This document shows, piece by piece, positions 12,599-25,334 of a DNA stretch of 64,000 nt. This stretch comes from Pochonia chlamydosporia 170 (lineage: Eukaryota > Ascomycota > Sordariomycetes > Hypocreales > Clavicipitaceae): the NCBI RefSeq assembly GCF_001653235.2, contig NC_035791.1:3534001-3598000 (forward strand). Direction: 5' to 3'. Below the pieces are notes generated by a model that had not been told where the DNA came from, ran no database searches, and was given only the letters and a program-made list of their open reading frames with translations. Numbering within the stretch: position 1 is the first letter of the stretch; the number at the start of each line of letters is the position of its first letter. The position numbers and the translations under genes were made by a program.

Positions 12599-12948
12599 TT
12601 ACGAGCAGTACTTAGCGAGAGAAGCCTGAATCATCTCTGTTACGTTTGGTTAGTAATCCAGCTACTTGTGAGGCATAGTCCGTTCTTCACTGCCGTAGCA
12701 TGGACGGAGTATTGGTGCCGAAACTTACTAGCGTCCTTGGCACACATTTGCTCGATGCAAGGCCAGGCACCGTTCCGCACCTTTATGCCGGCGGAGCCCC
12801 TGCAGGCACACTGCATATTGTTGCCGCACTGGCTATTTTGCGTGATGGCTTTGAGAAGGCAGGCTCTGGCGCAGGGAGGAAGGCCGTTGAGGTTCTGGGT
12901 GGCCAGGGCGCCAGCGGCGAAGAAAACCAGGATCGCGGTGTACTTCAT
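12599..12948 (-). CDS. Small secreted CFEM-domain protein
   Basis: Exons 12948-12729 and 12636-12599 (GTAAGT donor, CAG acceptor) give 85 aa. Residues 1-16 (MKYTAILVFFAAGALA) form a signal peptide. The mature part has exactly eight cysteines at 26, 30, 41, 47, 49, 64, 69 and 84, the CFEM count and approximate spacing (PPCARACL, CACRGS, PCIEQMC). The eighth Cys lies only in the 38-bp second exon (KMIQASLAKYCS), which supports the splice. CFEM proteins act in surface binding, haem/iron capture or as effectors. There is no obvious GPI signal, so a soluble secreted form is likely. The domain call is strong, the role unknown. Confidence 0.87.
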
Positions 12949-15049
12949 TTTGATGGGGTGAGGAGTGTTTCTGTAGAGTGTAGAGTTTTAAGGAAGACTG
13001 AGGAGAGTGATGATGGAAGGAGAGATATCTGAGAAGGTGGTTTGGGGTTTATATACCAGTGGCTCCGTCGTTGGGATTTGGGTGAACTGCATGTCGTCTC
13101 CGTAAGGTGTTGTTGGCGAGCTCAGGCAACCTTGCCTTTTGAGTCGAGATCCTGCCTAGTTTTGCATAACAATAGCAATATTTCCATGACAATGGTGCAC
13201 GGAGTGCATGTTTACGCTCATGATGTTGGTTGCCCTCTGGCCCGAGCTTCTGTAGATTTCCCAGACAATACTCCCCAGATCTGGGGGCTTAGAGATGTCG
13301 ATATAAATGGCGATCTGTACCAACAACTATTGAACCGTCTCCAATAAGAAAGAAAGAGGGATATAAAACGGGATATGCGGGTTAACGAGAAAACTTGTTT
13401 GAGGTTGGATAGAACATGTGCCGTGACGCATAATGGTTGACTATGTGAATGGATATAGTTAATGCGCCTTTCTTTAGCCCTTCTGCGGTGCCTCATTCGC
13501 GTCGTTTTCGTTCCTCATAGAGCACGAAACTGTACACGACAATAGGTAATCGATTTTGATGCTCAATATGGGCAACTACCTTGGTAGTTTTTGTTGTCAA
13601 GCTGACATGTCTGTTGGTGATTCTGTTGTGGCTCTGGTTCCAAATACACTGTGAAAAACGATCAGAGGTACCTGCAGATATGTCGAGCGGAAAGCATCAA
13701 TGTCTGACTTGTATCAGATACGATCTATGTGTTCAACTTTTGGCTTGAGAGACACGGTATCTGATCTTAGCGGCGGAAAGCTTTGCCAGACACATTGCAT
13801 AAATAAAGCCAAAGCTGACGACAATAAGGTGTTTAAACTCTACTGCATGACGCACAATCCTAATGTTTTGTCGATTATTCTCTGTCTTGTATGGCAAAGT
13901 CTAGCCCATTTGGACGATTGAGTTATTTTTCGCAGTCGTATAATCTATTTCTGTTGGCATTATCTGGATTTAGAGATCAGTCGTGACATGTCGGACGCCC
14001 AGCCTTGGTACGCCTGCTAGAACTGAGGGTTCCCGAGCCGCTATTGCGAATTTATCGGCAAGGCCATGGTCCAGAGACGAATGCACCAATATGTGTTCTT
14101 CATGGCGTTGTCTGATGTGCTGCCCATGTCGTGGATCAAAATGACTTCTGGCGCATTTCGAAATATGACAACAGAGAGTGATAAACACCGATGCGCGATA
14201 CAGTAATGGATTTATACAACTTCCGCTGGAATCGTGAGTTAGTTCGCACTAATTGAGCACAATGTGTTCCATTGTGTCGTTGTTTAAGCACTATTCCATG
14301 AGACCTGTCTTCTTTGCAACATTACACATGACCGGGGCCGGACCACCTACGTCACGTACAGAGCATTGCTTGTATTGTATTTATTGTATTTCTTTAGGTT
14401 TGCTTGTATTTGTATTGTATTTCTTGGCAATGCTCTGGGCAGGTACGTATGGAGACATTTGAAGGCAGTTGGGCTAACAAGGGGAAGAGTTGCATGTCCA
14501 CGCCGTATTCTTACTCTACATGGCTATACTACTTCTAAGATATGTGAGAATTCCCGCATCTTTTGCTATTTCTGCGTCTGCTGCGTCATTGAATCGAAAT
14601 ACAAGCTCTTGTATGCGTAATATATCTGTCAACCAAGACAGCGTCGGTTTCTGCCTAAAGTAGAGCAAAAACTTCAACTTCATGTTTCATACTTCTCACG
14701 GCTGGAGTATGAGATGTGATGAATGAGAATGAACCAGGTCCCTCGTACGCCATCGGGAGCTTCTTCAGGTGGATGCCATCAAACTACTGATGGAACGTGC
14801 CTAGACATGCGGCATTGAGGCATAAGGGCTCTGACGAAGGGGAGGAGAAGATATCTTGGTCTGTTGTGCCTCCGCCGGAATTGGTAACTCATTGATCTAT
14901 CAGTACTGTGTCAGCGGGAGCTTCCATTTTGCGTTTGGTCTCTAGCCGCAGCGTATAGATTGAGTTCTTGATCCCCCCTGAAGACCGGACTCGGCGTTTC
15001 GTCCGTGATATGTTATTGCAGCAAGGATCGAGTTGTTTCCAGTCGTAGT
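12949..15049. other. Long intergenic region CFEM/IMP4
   Basis: A 2.1-kb stretch without a supportable gene. It holds the CFEM promoter, a T-rich low-complexity tract with repeated TTGTATTGTATTT-like words at about 14368-14427, and the 3' flank of IMP4. Open frames seen here are short and lack family features. Confidence 0.5.
13048..13055 (-). promoter_or_regulatory. TATA box of the CFEM gene
   Basis: TATATAAA on the minus strand, about 100 bp upstream of the CFEM ATG at 12948. The position suits a fungal core promoter. Confidence 0.6.
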
Positions 15050-16019
15050 TTAAAGATAATTCTTCTTCTTTGCCGTTCTTGTGTACTGAGACAAGTGCCA
15101 TTCCACATCACCGTCTTTGTTCTCGAGCGTTCCTCCACGGATCTCGAATGGCCGCATAGTCATCCGTGGACCAACCTCAGCCAGCTCAACGCTGTCGTAG
15201 CCAGTCCTCACAAATACATGATGACGAACTTCAATGCTGTCCTCGATATTCTTGAACGTGACGACTCGGTTCCCCATCTTGTTTTTGCTAGTAATTGCTT
15301 CCCTTGGAGGGAATATATGCTTCAAGATCTTGACAATGCGCTTTCCCAGTGGTGAAGTGAAGCCGTCGAAAATAAGATGAGGATACGATTCACTCACTGT
15401 GCCTCGTACGCTTCCTGGAATGTCATGGCGAAGGACAACGTTATGCAGCGAGAACGACATCGTAGGTCCGTGCGGAAAGTGTGATAGAGTGAGAGCCGTT
15501 GGCGTACCGCGGTGTTCGTGAAGCAGGACAATATCTGAAAGACCCGCCGATTGGGCTGATTTGACCAAATCCGGAAGAATGAGGTTGCCACGGTTCATTC
15601 TGATGGACGTGGGTAGTAATAGCCGTATCTCTTTTGCGAATGCTGAAAGTCTGGCGGAAGGATCTCTTGAGGTTGAAACAAGAACTCGGGGATCGACAAT
15701 CCCTGAGAGTTGTGCATATTCGTCGTCTAGGTCTAGTTGTTCGTTCGTGCTCATGTCCGGTGCCGACTCATCGTACTGGTAGTCCTTCCTCAGGGACTTG
15801 TCGTTGGCAATGGAAGGATCCAAGGGTTTGCCTGATGCCAATGATGCCCGCAACTTTGCTCGTTTTTCGCTGACTTCTGCATCTCGAAGGAGCTGGGCTC
15901 TCCGATAGAGATAGTCTCGCCGTTGTCGTGCTTGCTTACGCTGTTGACAAAAAGACAAATGGTTAGGTGGGTGCTGGAAATATCGGCTTGAAGAGGCGTG
16001 TGTCAATACTCACAATCAT
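15050..16019 (-). CDS. IMP4: U3 snoRNP protein Imp4 (Brix domain)
   Basis: Nucleolar component of the SSU processome that helps U3 snoRNA pair with pre-rRNA for 18S processing. The start is split: a 6-base first exon (16019-16014, encoding Met-Ile) and a GTGAGT intron precede exon 2 (15940-15050), giving 298 aa with the conserved N-terminus MIRKQARQRRDYLYRRAQLL. The Brix domain follows (DPRVLVSTSRDPSARLSAFA; HEHRGTPTALTLSHFPHGPT; HLIFDGFTSPLGKRIVKILK) and the C-terminus is basic (RTAKKKNYL). Length matches yeast Imp4. It is divergent from UPF1 with a 672-bp spacer. Confidence 0.93.
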
Positions 16020-16691
16020 TTTTTTGTGTTTGCAGAAGTTGCAATATCAAGATTTGTTACACCAAAGGCTCTGAACAAGCCTCATGCTGTCTGGTCAGAA
16101 AAAGTTCCTTATCGGCGACCAACATTTTTGCGCTTATCGATAGCACAGCCCGCTTATCACGTGGGCGCAAAATGTCCCACCAAACAGTGCCGCCGCATCA
16201 GGGTCGGGTGGCTTTCACCGAAGGCGATAAATCGGGAACTGGCTTGAGAGCAAAACTCTACCAACGAACTTGATTCTTGTCTGTGTTCTTGTCCACCCGT
16301 CCTCCTTCACTGACTATCAGCTCGTCCGGTCAACCGCGCAGCTTCCAAGTCTTCTCCGTCTTTTTCGGGCACAGCATTGCCGCGATGATGTGAACACTAA
16401 GCAGCACTTTGAACCACGAAACCTTGACCCGTCTAGACTGCGCCGCTTCCCTCCTGGCACTCTGGACAGATTTTATTTTTCTTTGAACAAACACTTTATT
16501 AATACGGCTGTGGGTTAGTACTTGTCACTTTTCCAAGATTTCAACAGTGAATCATTGAATCACATCGCCTGTAAAAACTGCAACCACATCGAGTTTGCAT
16601 TCCTGTTGTTTGTTTCCCGCTGACAGAGCAAAGGCAAAAAATAAAACCGCTTACCGGCGACCCCTCAGCCAACATCCCAATTCGAGACAAC
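16020..16691. promoter_or_regulatory. Divergent promoter region IMP4/UPF1
   Basis: The 672 bp between two oppositely oriented RNA-metabolism genes. A CACGTG E-box lies at 16158-16163. No clear TATA box is seen. Both 5' UTRs must lie here; an unspliced leader intron for UPF1 cannot be excluded. Confidence 0.5.
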
Positions 16692-19600
16692 ATGGAAGGT
16701 GCCTTTACGCATGTAGGCAACCATCTCATCTCCGACTCAGCTGCTGCCATAAAGGCTGGCGCCGACGATTTGTCCGCACTTGATCCAGACGAGAGTTTGC
16801 TGTACGGCAAGTATGGCTCTGGACGAAGTGGGCGTCGCCGCGCCGATGACGACGATAACCAGACCGAGGCCTTCGAGGAAGATGATAACGACAGCCTTAA
16901 CAGCGTCCCTGTGGACGGCATGAGTGGCCTCAAGCTGAAGAATATGGACGAAGAGAAGGAGCTTCCTCCGCACGCCTGCGCGTAAGCCACAGTGCTTCAG
17001 AAACATTAAGATTCTAGGATTTTTGAGCTGACACGATTGAAAAGTTACTGTGGCATCCACTCCCCTGCCTGCGTGGTCAAATGTCTTACCTGTAACAAGT
17101 GGTTTTGCAGCGCGAGAGGCAACGGCACGTCAACGCACATCGTCAACCATTTAGTTCGAGCGAGACACAAGGAGGTTCAGTTGCACCCCGAGTCTGCTCT
17201 GGGAGATACGGTTTTGGAATGCTACAACTGCGGTACGAAGAATGCTTTCCTCCTTGGATTTATCCCAGCCAAGTCGGACACGGTCGTGGTGCTTTTGTGT
17301 CGCCAACCTTGTGCATCCAGCACGTCAACGAAGGACATGAACTGGGATATCTCGCGCTGGGAGCCTCTCATTGAGGAACGAGCATTCTTGACTTGGCTTG
17401 TCAGTGCTCCATCGGATGTTGAGCAGCTCCGTGCTCGCCACCTATCTCCCAACACAATTGCCAAGCTGGAGGAAATGTGGAAGGTTCAGCCAACCGCAAC
17501 TGTTGCCGACCTCGAAAAAGCGTCCAACATTGACGACGACCCCGACCCTGTACTGCTCCGATACGACGACCCATACCACTACCAGAACATTTTTGGCCCT
17601 CTGGTCAAGATGGAGTCGGATTATGACAAGAAATTGAAGGAAGCTCAGTCTGAAGACGGCCTCATTGTTCGATGGGATTATGGTCTCAACAACAAGCACC
17701 TGGTCAGCTTTAATCTGCACAAGATTGAATCCGGAGACGTCAAGCTTGCAGTCGGTGACGAAATGAGACTTCGGTACAATGGTGAGCTTCGTGAACCATG
17801 GGAAGGTGTTGGGTATGTTATCAAGATCCCCAACAGTCAGTCGGACGAAGTGTGTTTGGAATTGCGCAAGACTGGAAACGACAAGCTTGTACCCACCGAT
17901 TTGTCCCATAATTTTTCCGCAGATTACGTTTGGAAGGCTACCTCGTATGATCGTATGCAGCTGGCTATGAAGACATTTGCTGTCGATGACATGAGTGTCT
18001 CTGGCTACATTTTCCACACGCTGCTTGGCCACGAGGTTCAACTCCAGCCGATGCAATCCAAGCTACCTAGAAAGTGGTCTGCACCTGGCCTTCCTGATCT
18101 TAACCAAAGCCAAGTCGACGCCATCAAGTCTGTCTTGCAGAAGCCGTTGAGTCTGATTCAAGGCCCGCCCGGAACTGGAAAGACTGTCACTTCTGCCACC
18201 ATTATTTACCACCTTGCCAAAATGAGCGGAAACCAGGTCCTTGTCTGCGCGCCGTCAAACGTTGCGGTTGATCAGCTTTGCGAACGCATTCATCACACCA
18301 ATCTTAAGGTAGTCCGTCTCACGGCCAAATCAAGAGAAGATGTCGAGTCCTCTGTTAGCTTCCTTGCCTTGCATGAACAAGTTAGGCTGTCGGAACACAA
18401 CAGCGAGCTCGTCAAGCTTTCACAGCTCAAGAACGACGTCGGAGAACTGTCCAGTCAAGATGAGAAGAAGTTCAAGCAACTCACCAAAGCAGCCGAGAGA
18501 GAAATTCTCAACAACGCAGACGTGGTTTGCTGCACCTGCGTCGGTGCTGGCGACCCGCGCTTGTCCAAGATGAAATTCCGAAACGTGCTTATTGACGAGT
18601 CTACACAGTCCGCGGAACCCGAATGCATGATTCCCTTGGTTCTTGGTTGCAAGCAAGTTGTTCTTGTTGGAGACCACAAACAGCTCGGACCTGTCATTAT
18701 GAACAAGAAGGCCGCAAAAGCTGGCTTGAATCAGTCTCTCTTTGAAAGACTAATCAAGCTTCAGCTTGCTCCCATTCGACTGACTACGCAATACAGAATG
18801 CATCCCTGTCTTTCCGAATTTCCGTCCAACATGTTTTACGATGGTAGTTTGCAAAATGGCATCACGCACGAGCATCGACTGCGAAAGGATGTCGACTTCC
18901 CCTGGCCTATTGCTGAGACTCCCATGATGTTCTGGTCGAATCTGGGCAACGAAGAAATTTCCACGTCTGGAACATCGTATCTCAATCGCACCGAAGCGTC
19001 CAATGTCGAGAAGACGGTCACCCGATTTTTCAAGGCTGGTGTCAAGCCTTCCGAGATTGGTGTCATTACGCCATACGAAGGGCAGAGAAGCTACATTGTT
19101 ACGACGATGCAGAACTCGGGTTCTTTCAAAAAGGAATACTATAAAGAGGTGGAAGTCGCCTCTGTTGATGCATTCCAGGGTCGTGAGAAGGACTTCATTG
19201 TCCTCTCGTGTGTACGATCCAACGAGAACCAGGGCATTGGTTTCTTGTCCGACCCGCGCCGATTGAACGTGGCTCTGACCCGAGCCAAGTACGGGCTGGT
19301 GATTTTGGGCAACCCCAAAGTTTTGTCGAAACACGAGCTCTGGCACAATCTCCTTGTTCATTTCAAGGATCGCAAGTGCTTCGTGGAAGGCCCCCTTACC
19401 AACCTGCAAGCTTGTCTGTTGCAGTTTAGCCGACCCAAAGTCAGCTTCCGGCAGAAGAACAACCATCAGTCGCAGTTCGGCGCAAGCGGATATGCCAATG
19501 GCCGCTTCAATGGTGGTGGGCCATCAGGACGGGATTTTGACTCTGGGTCGATGATGTCGTATATTCCTGACGACGTGTCCTCTATTCAAGGATCTGCCTT

Positions 19601-20012
19601 TGGGGGTGCTGCCCTCAACTCTGCCTTCCCGCCCATGTTCTCCAGCTTTACACCCGAACAGTGGCCGGGACTTCCTGGAGTACCAGCGCCTGGCCGAGGC
19701 AACAAAGGGCGTGGCCGTGCAACGGAGAGCATTGCAGGCGAAAGCGTCGCCAACTCTGAACTCACTGACACGACCACCAGCGTTATTGGAGGTAAAGGGG
19801 TTAGCCAAGGTGGTGTCAGCCTAGGGGCTGGATTGCACGATGCGGTGACAGGAATGCGTCCAGTCTCGTACACGCAAAGTGACAGGCTTAAGCAATATGT
19901 TGAGAGCAATGGCCGCATAGCACCAGGCAGTGGGTTTGGCAGACGATATGACGACGACGAAAAGAGCGTTAGCACAGCCTTTCATAGTCAGATTGGCGGT
20001 GGGTACGACTGA
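16692..20012 (+). CDS. UPF1: NMD RNA helicase Upf1
   Basis: ATP-dependent 5'-3' RNA helicase central to nonsense-mediated decay. Exons 16692-16981 and 17045-20012 (GTAAGC donor, AAAAG acceptor) give 1085 aa. The splice joins PHACA to [13 protein letters not shown], starting the Cys/His-rich domain that binds Upf2 ([30 protein letters not shown]). Superfamily 1 helicase motifs follow: GPPGTGKT (about 470-477), [11 protein letters not shown] (about 614), TQYRMHP, and [15 protein letters not shown] with [13 protein letters not shown]. The tail after about residue 900 is Gly/Ser-rich and low in complexity. The N-terminus is acidic. The gene is complete and conserved. Confidence 0.97.
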
Positions 20013-22068
20013 GTGACACTGGGACGGCCAGAGAGAAGTTGATTGGAATAAGTGTCAAGAATCACTTGACAACCGCAAGCACAAACGGAATGAGTGGCCG
20101 CTGCTGCACAGCCTGGCTAGACTCGACAGCCACGGTGGCTCATGAGTGCGCGAAGGTCTTGTGGTCAACCGGCCACGATTGGAATCACGACCGGAGCTAC
20201 ATGATATTCCTATGGATATACGTCGACATCTTCTAATGTCGAAGACGTCAAGATTACCCTATATGACGGGCTGGTTCTGAGATGCCAAACTCTGGTATGT
20301 TGGACGACGCTGCCATGGCATGGGGACCCAGGACGAGCCACTTTGATAATTTGCAGAAGAAGATTTTGGGACACAGAAGAGGTATGCACACGTACGTACG
20401 TACCTTGGGGTGGTTATGTAGGCACGTATGAAGATGGGGTCTGCGACGTGGCATAGCATGTTTACGAGCTTGCCGTTTTCGACGAGCAAGCTCACCGCCA
20501 GAGGAGGACGGACTGCAGCTTTGACGTATTGCAAAGCACAGAGTCAACAAGCATATGTTAGAGAGGCTTTGTTAGAGGCTTTTGTTAGACCTTGACGGTT
20601 GAGGCTAGTGTCTTCCCTTTGGCGGGATTTGATTTAGGACCAACTCACAACACTCATTACCATAAGAATTAGATAGATATTACACACAGTCACTCGCTCA
20701 AATTTTTAGCATTTGGAAGCATGTGCTATGAGATGTATGATTTTGATGGGACGAGGAACCGTGATTGCTCAGACACTGTGGCCAGTTCTATTCGACGTCG
20801 AGCACCAAACTGTACGGTGTCTGTCTGATGGAGGGTCGCGTGCGCAATTGCCCAGAATGGCGTAGTTGGAGGAACCAGACAGTGAAGGGTGGTATTTTGT
20901 TCCACAAGACGTCATTGACCAGTCAGCTTTTAGCTCTGGTTATTTGAGAGTGGGAGTAGAATTATATCACTAGAGCCTCAATAAAACGAGAGTCGTGATG
21001 TTGAGCCAAGTTGGGGTTATTTTGAGGTACAAATTACCTGTGCATTTATATCTCCGAGTCGATTTGAGTTCTGAAAGCCCAGTTGCTTGCGGGCTGAGAT
21101 GAGGACATGAGGAGCCGTTTTCTTGGCATGGGTCACTGGGTCAGGCAGTTTACCCGACTGGATCAGCCAACATCGATCAATTGATCCCGTCAAGTCCCGC
21201 CAAGAGCCAGACAGACGGCAGCAGTGGGGTCTGTCTGTCTGGTTTGTCTCGTCATTATGAATTTGTGAGACGAGATGATTGTGCCAGGAGTCAAAATGGT
21301 GGCCGTCGCTGGGCAATAAACCTCTGAAAACCGTAGCAGCCTGGTGCAATATTATGGCACCAATTCTATTCTGATCTTCAGGGGTGATGTATGTTACGTG
21401 GACGTGCGGCAGCAAACACGATGTGTGGTCCAGATGCGTCTGGTGCGACGTGAAGTGCGGCAGCTGTGCCGTGCATTGGCCTTTTGATTGTTTGTCGTTC
21501 TCTCCATGTGGACCGTTGTTCTCCGAGTTCATCCTGTTCCAAAATGCCCAGACATCCCAAAATGGCATGTGTGAATTCTACAGACGTCCACTGGCACACT
21601 GGTATCTGTAGCCGACATGCTGCCCAATCGTCAGGGTGAGTCGAATGTCTCGGAAGTTGATTTTCATTGTGACTTTCGAGTGTCACTGACACTGACTGAC
21701 TGTTTCGGGACGGTCCAGAAACGCCTCTCAGCCACGAGCCGCAAAGTCGCACCAAATCATGCATTTGTGCACCGTAACTAGCGGGATGCTAGCTCGCCTA
21801 GGCTGACATCGAAATTGTCCCCTGACTTTTTTGGGGGAGGGGGGCAACTTAGTGTATGCTTACTCTGGTCGACTTGCAGCATCTTGGGTTAGACTTGACC
21901 TCCATCCTATTCCGTTCGGTTGTTGGCCAAGACCCCGAGTTTAGAACAAACCGACCCGACCCGACCTTGTACAACCATCCGTTCCCTCTTCCACAACACA
22001 GAATAAACTCAACCTCACGTCGTCTCGAGCATCACTGTCGGCTGGACGAGACAGATGATGCTGCCGTC
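20013..22068. other. Long intergenic region UPF1/GH47
   Basis: A 2-kb stretch with no supportable gene. It contains a short CGTA repeat at 20391-20404 and a C/A-rich leader-like stretch just before the mannosidase start. The frame upstream of 22069 is open to an ATG at 21856, but those codons do not resemble the family. Confidence 0.5.
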
Positions 22069-23846
22069 ATGTTGAGTCTCCAAGGACCGCCCGCCCGGCG
22101 CTACATCGCCCTCGCCGTCTTCTTCCTGCTGGCCATTATCCTCTGGCAAGGCTTCACACCGTCTCGTCTGGCGCTCAAATCTCCCGCCAGCAGTCACGGC
22201 ATTCACTACGTACCCAGCACCACTGACTGGAGCAAAGCCAAAATATTCTTCCCGCCCAACAACACCGTCCCACTGCCGTCGGGGAAGCCCAAGACTCTAC
22301 CTCGCGTACAAGCCCGAGCGACTGCTCAAGGAAAGGATGGCGTTTCGAAAACCCGAAAGGAGGCCGTGAAGAAGGCCGTTGTCAAGAGTTGGAATGCGTA
22401 TAAACAATATGCCTGGGGCCAGGACGAGTTGATGCCGCTCTCTGGTAAAGGCAAGACGACCTTTTCTGGATGGTCAGCGCAGCTGGTCGACGCTCTTGAT
22501 ACACTGTGGATCATGGGCTTGAAAGACGACTTCTACCAAGCTGTCAAGGAAGTTGCCAAGATAAATTGGTCCAAAATTGATGGCGGTACCATCAACGTCT
22601 TTGAAGTGACGATTCGGTATCTGGGAGGTTTGCTGTCCGCCTACGACCTCTCCGGTGAAAAGGTGCTTCTCAAAAAGGCTATCGAACTTGGTGATGCACT
22701 GTACATGGCATTTGATACCCCGAACCGCCTGCCGACCCATTGGCTTAGCTACAGCAAGGCAGAGAGGGGGGAGACAACCGGTGATGTGAGCATCTCTGGA
22801 GCGGCCAGCGGATCTCTCTGCGTCGAATTCACCCGTCTCAGTCAGATTACGGGAGATAACAAGTACTACGATGCGACAGAGCGAGTGAAGCAGTTCTTTT
22901 ATGAGACGCAAAACCACACCAAAGCACCTGGTCTGTGGCCGTGGGATATGAATTTCCGAACCGGCAAGATTGAGGATGGCTTCTTCACGTTTGGAGCTGG
23001 TGCTGACTCGCAGTACGAGTATCTGCCCAAGATGCACGCTCTCCTGGGTGGCCTCGACCCAGAATATGTAGAAATGACAATCACATCCCTGGATGCCGGC
23101 CGGGACAAGCTGCTTTTCAAGCCAATGACCCCCAAGGACGAAGACATCCTCATGGCAGGCAACCTGGACACCTTCACGGGTAATCGGGAGAAGACGGCGC
23201 AAATGCAGCACCTGACGTGCTTTGCCGGCGGAATGTACGCTCTCGCTGGCAAACTCGTCGAGCGCAAGGACTATGTCGACCTGGGCGCCCGTCTTACGGC
23301 CGGCTGCGTCTGGGGCTACGACTCGTTCCCGACGAACATTATGCCCGAGTCAACCGAGTTGATCAGGTGCGAAAAGATTGACAAACCTTGTCCCTACCAG
23401 GCGGACTTGTTCTCAGGCAGGACGAGTGACACTATTCCGGGCGGATTTGTGCGCGTCGAAGATCCCAAGTACATGGGGCGGCCTGAGGCTATCGAGAGCG
23501 TGTTTTACATGTGGCGCGTGACAGGGGATTCTGTCTGGCGCGATGCAGCATGGAGAATGTGGGAGGGCATAGTGAAGGAGACGGAGACGGAGTTGGCGTT
23601 TGCTTCTATAACGGATGCCACTACTCATGGGAGTTCCAAGACTGATTCCATGGAGGTGAGTTTTTTGCAAGGCAAAGTTTCAACGACACACCCGGGCAGT
23701 GAAATACTAATTTATGGATTTAGACATTCTGGATTGCCGAAACAACCAAGTATTTCTATCTTACGTTCGCGGACGAAAGCGTCATTAACCTCGATGAATG
23801 GGTCTTCAACACGGAAGCCCACCCTGTGAAACGGCCAGTCGCATAA
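22069..23846 (+). CDS. GH47 alpha-1,2-mannosidase (class I, type II membrane protein)
   Basis: Trims mannose from N-glycans in the ER/Golgi. Exons 22069-23655 and 23724-23846 (GTGAGT donor, TTTAG acceptor) give 569 aa. The second exon supplies the family C-terminus ([15 protein letters not shown]...[15 protein letters not shown]), so the TAA at about 23829 read without splicing is an artefact. Residues about 12-26 ([15 protein letters not shown]) form the signal anchor. GH47 marks include [47 protein letters not shown], the [14 protein letters not shown] region, and [13 protein letters not shown]. An in-frame ATG at 21856 would add 71 unrelated residues; 22069 fits the family better. Confidence 0.93.
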
Positions 23847-24157
23847 GCAAAGGCATGGAGTAGACCATATGTCAATAGACGCATTGGATGTATTTCTTAG
23901 TTATATCAATTGGATACATATGCATTTCCTGGATAGGGCACATTGTATAATAGCAAATAAATTTTACATATAAAATTCTGCGGCTTTACCATTCATCCCC
24001 GTGCCCTGCCAAATGTGGACCCCCCCAAGATCACCCCCCATAGCACTGCAACTGCAACCATGACCTCACCAGTCTGATTGAGCCCACGCCACATCCTCAC
24101 TCTGCACACGACCTCAACTTCCCATCAACCCAACACCTTCGTAATGAAGCACGAGGC
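23847..24157. other. Short intergenic region GH47/J-protein
   Basis: Three hundred bases with the mannosidase 3' UTR (AT-rich, 23880-23990) followed by a C-rich leader of the next gene. Nothing else is seen. Confidence 0.5.
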
Positions 24158-25003
24158 ATGCCACCCCGTCTCGTTGCTCCTCGCGCCCTCCTCGCGCCAA
24201 CACCAATACCTCACATCCGCTTTCACATCCACCGACCTTTCCACGCCTCGCCAACCTCCTACTCCGACTTTGCAAACCAGAACCACTACGAACGCCTTGG
24301 AATCCGACACGATGCATCACCACGCGAGATTAAAAAGTACCTCCCCCATTAACCCTACAATCACGAAAAAGAAGTAAAGAAGCAAAGCTAACGAAAAAGA
24401 TCATTCTACTCGCTCTCCAAATCGCACCACCCCGACATAAACTCCTCCCCCAACGCCTCCCAAAACTTCTCCCTCCTCTCCGAATCATACAAGATCCTAT
24501 CCGACCCATCCCGCCGCGCCCAATACGACCGCGACGTCCTCCGCCTCCATCACCACCACCACGGCTCATTCAGCTCTCACCACGCAGGCGGCCGTCCCCC
24601 CTCCGGCCTGTCCAAACGAAGAGGAACGTTCCGCGGCCCCCCGCCCAGTTTCTACAGAAGCGGCGGATGGGGCACACAGTCCGAAAAGAGGCGCAAGGCA
24701 CACGAGGAATCTACACAGAGCCAAGGCGGCATGGGCCCGGGGTCGAATCCGTTTCGCGCGCACAGAAAGGACGATGATGTGCCGCATTTTGATAGGGAGG
24801 CGCATGGGCGGACGCACAGGAGGGAGGATGAGAGGCGGTATGAGCGGCGGAGAGCGATGGGGGATGATGATGTTGAGTTTGAGCCGCAGACGAGTTTGAC
24901 GGGTCACTTTTTTATAGTCATGGGGATATTGGTGGCGACGTTTGTGGCGCCGCTTGTTTATTTGCAGGTTGTGAGGCTGGGGAGGAGGAAACACGAGAGT
25001 TGA
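24158..25003 (+). CDS. J-domain (DnaJ) protein with C-terminal membrane helix
   Basis: Hsp70 co-chaperone. Exons 24158-24336 and 24400-25003 give 260 aa; the 63-bp intron (GTACCT donor, GCTAAC branch, AAAAG acceptor) is needed to assemble the J domain. Splicing yields HYERLGIRHDASPREIKKSF, the HPD motif (SKSHHPDINSSPNASQNF) and SYKILSDPSRRAQYDRDV. The Arg-rich N-terminus (MPPRLVAPRALLAPTPIPHIR) looks like a mitochondrial presequence. After the J domain come a His/Gly/Arg-rich linker and one hydrophobic segment near the end (GHFFIVMGILVATFVAPLVYL). Layout recalls mitochondrial inner-membrane J-proteins of the Jid1 type, but that identity is inference. Confidence 0.85.
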
Positions 25004-25334
25004 AGATGTAGATGAATTAGATGAGATGGACTTGGGAGTGTATTATTGTTAGGGTTGGGATGATTTTATGGATTTTGTATATATGGAATGGGTAGCATGT
25101 CATGGCGTTGTGGTAGATTAGACAAATCACTGTTCATAAATGCAGACATCAATACGTCGTGAGAGTTTACATTATTTAGATTTTTTCATCTCGTCCATAC
25201 ATCTACACAAGTCTCTAACCCCCTATGCAACCATTCTAGTACGATACAAAAGCTTGCATCCGCAGCTTCAAAGTGAGGAAGTCTAGCAGCACGTGTCGGG
25301 AGTTGCTAGATGGGATTTTGCGACTAGGAGCTTT
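25004..25334. other. Convergent 3' intergenic region J-protein/porin
   Basis: Holds the two 3' UTRs, AT-rich between 25030 and 25240. No gene seen. Confidence 0.5.

Noticed and set aside
14368..14427. Repeated TTGTATTGTATTT-like words that could be a repeat array
   Set aside because: Too irregular and short; simple low-complexity sequence, no spacer-repeat pattern of a CRISPR array.
21856..22068. Upstream extension of the GH47 protein
   Set aside because: The 71 extra codons lack GH47 or signal-anchor features; the membrane anchor directly follows the ATG at 22069.
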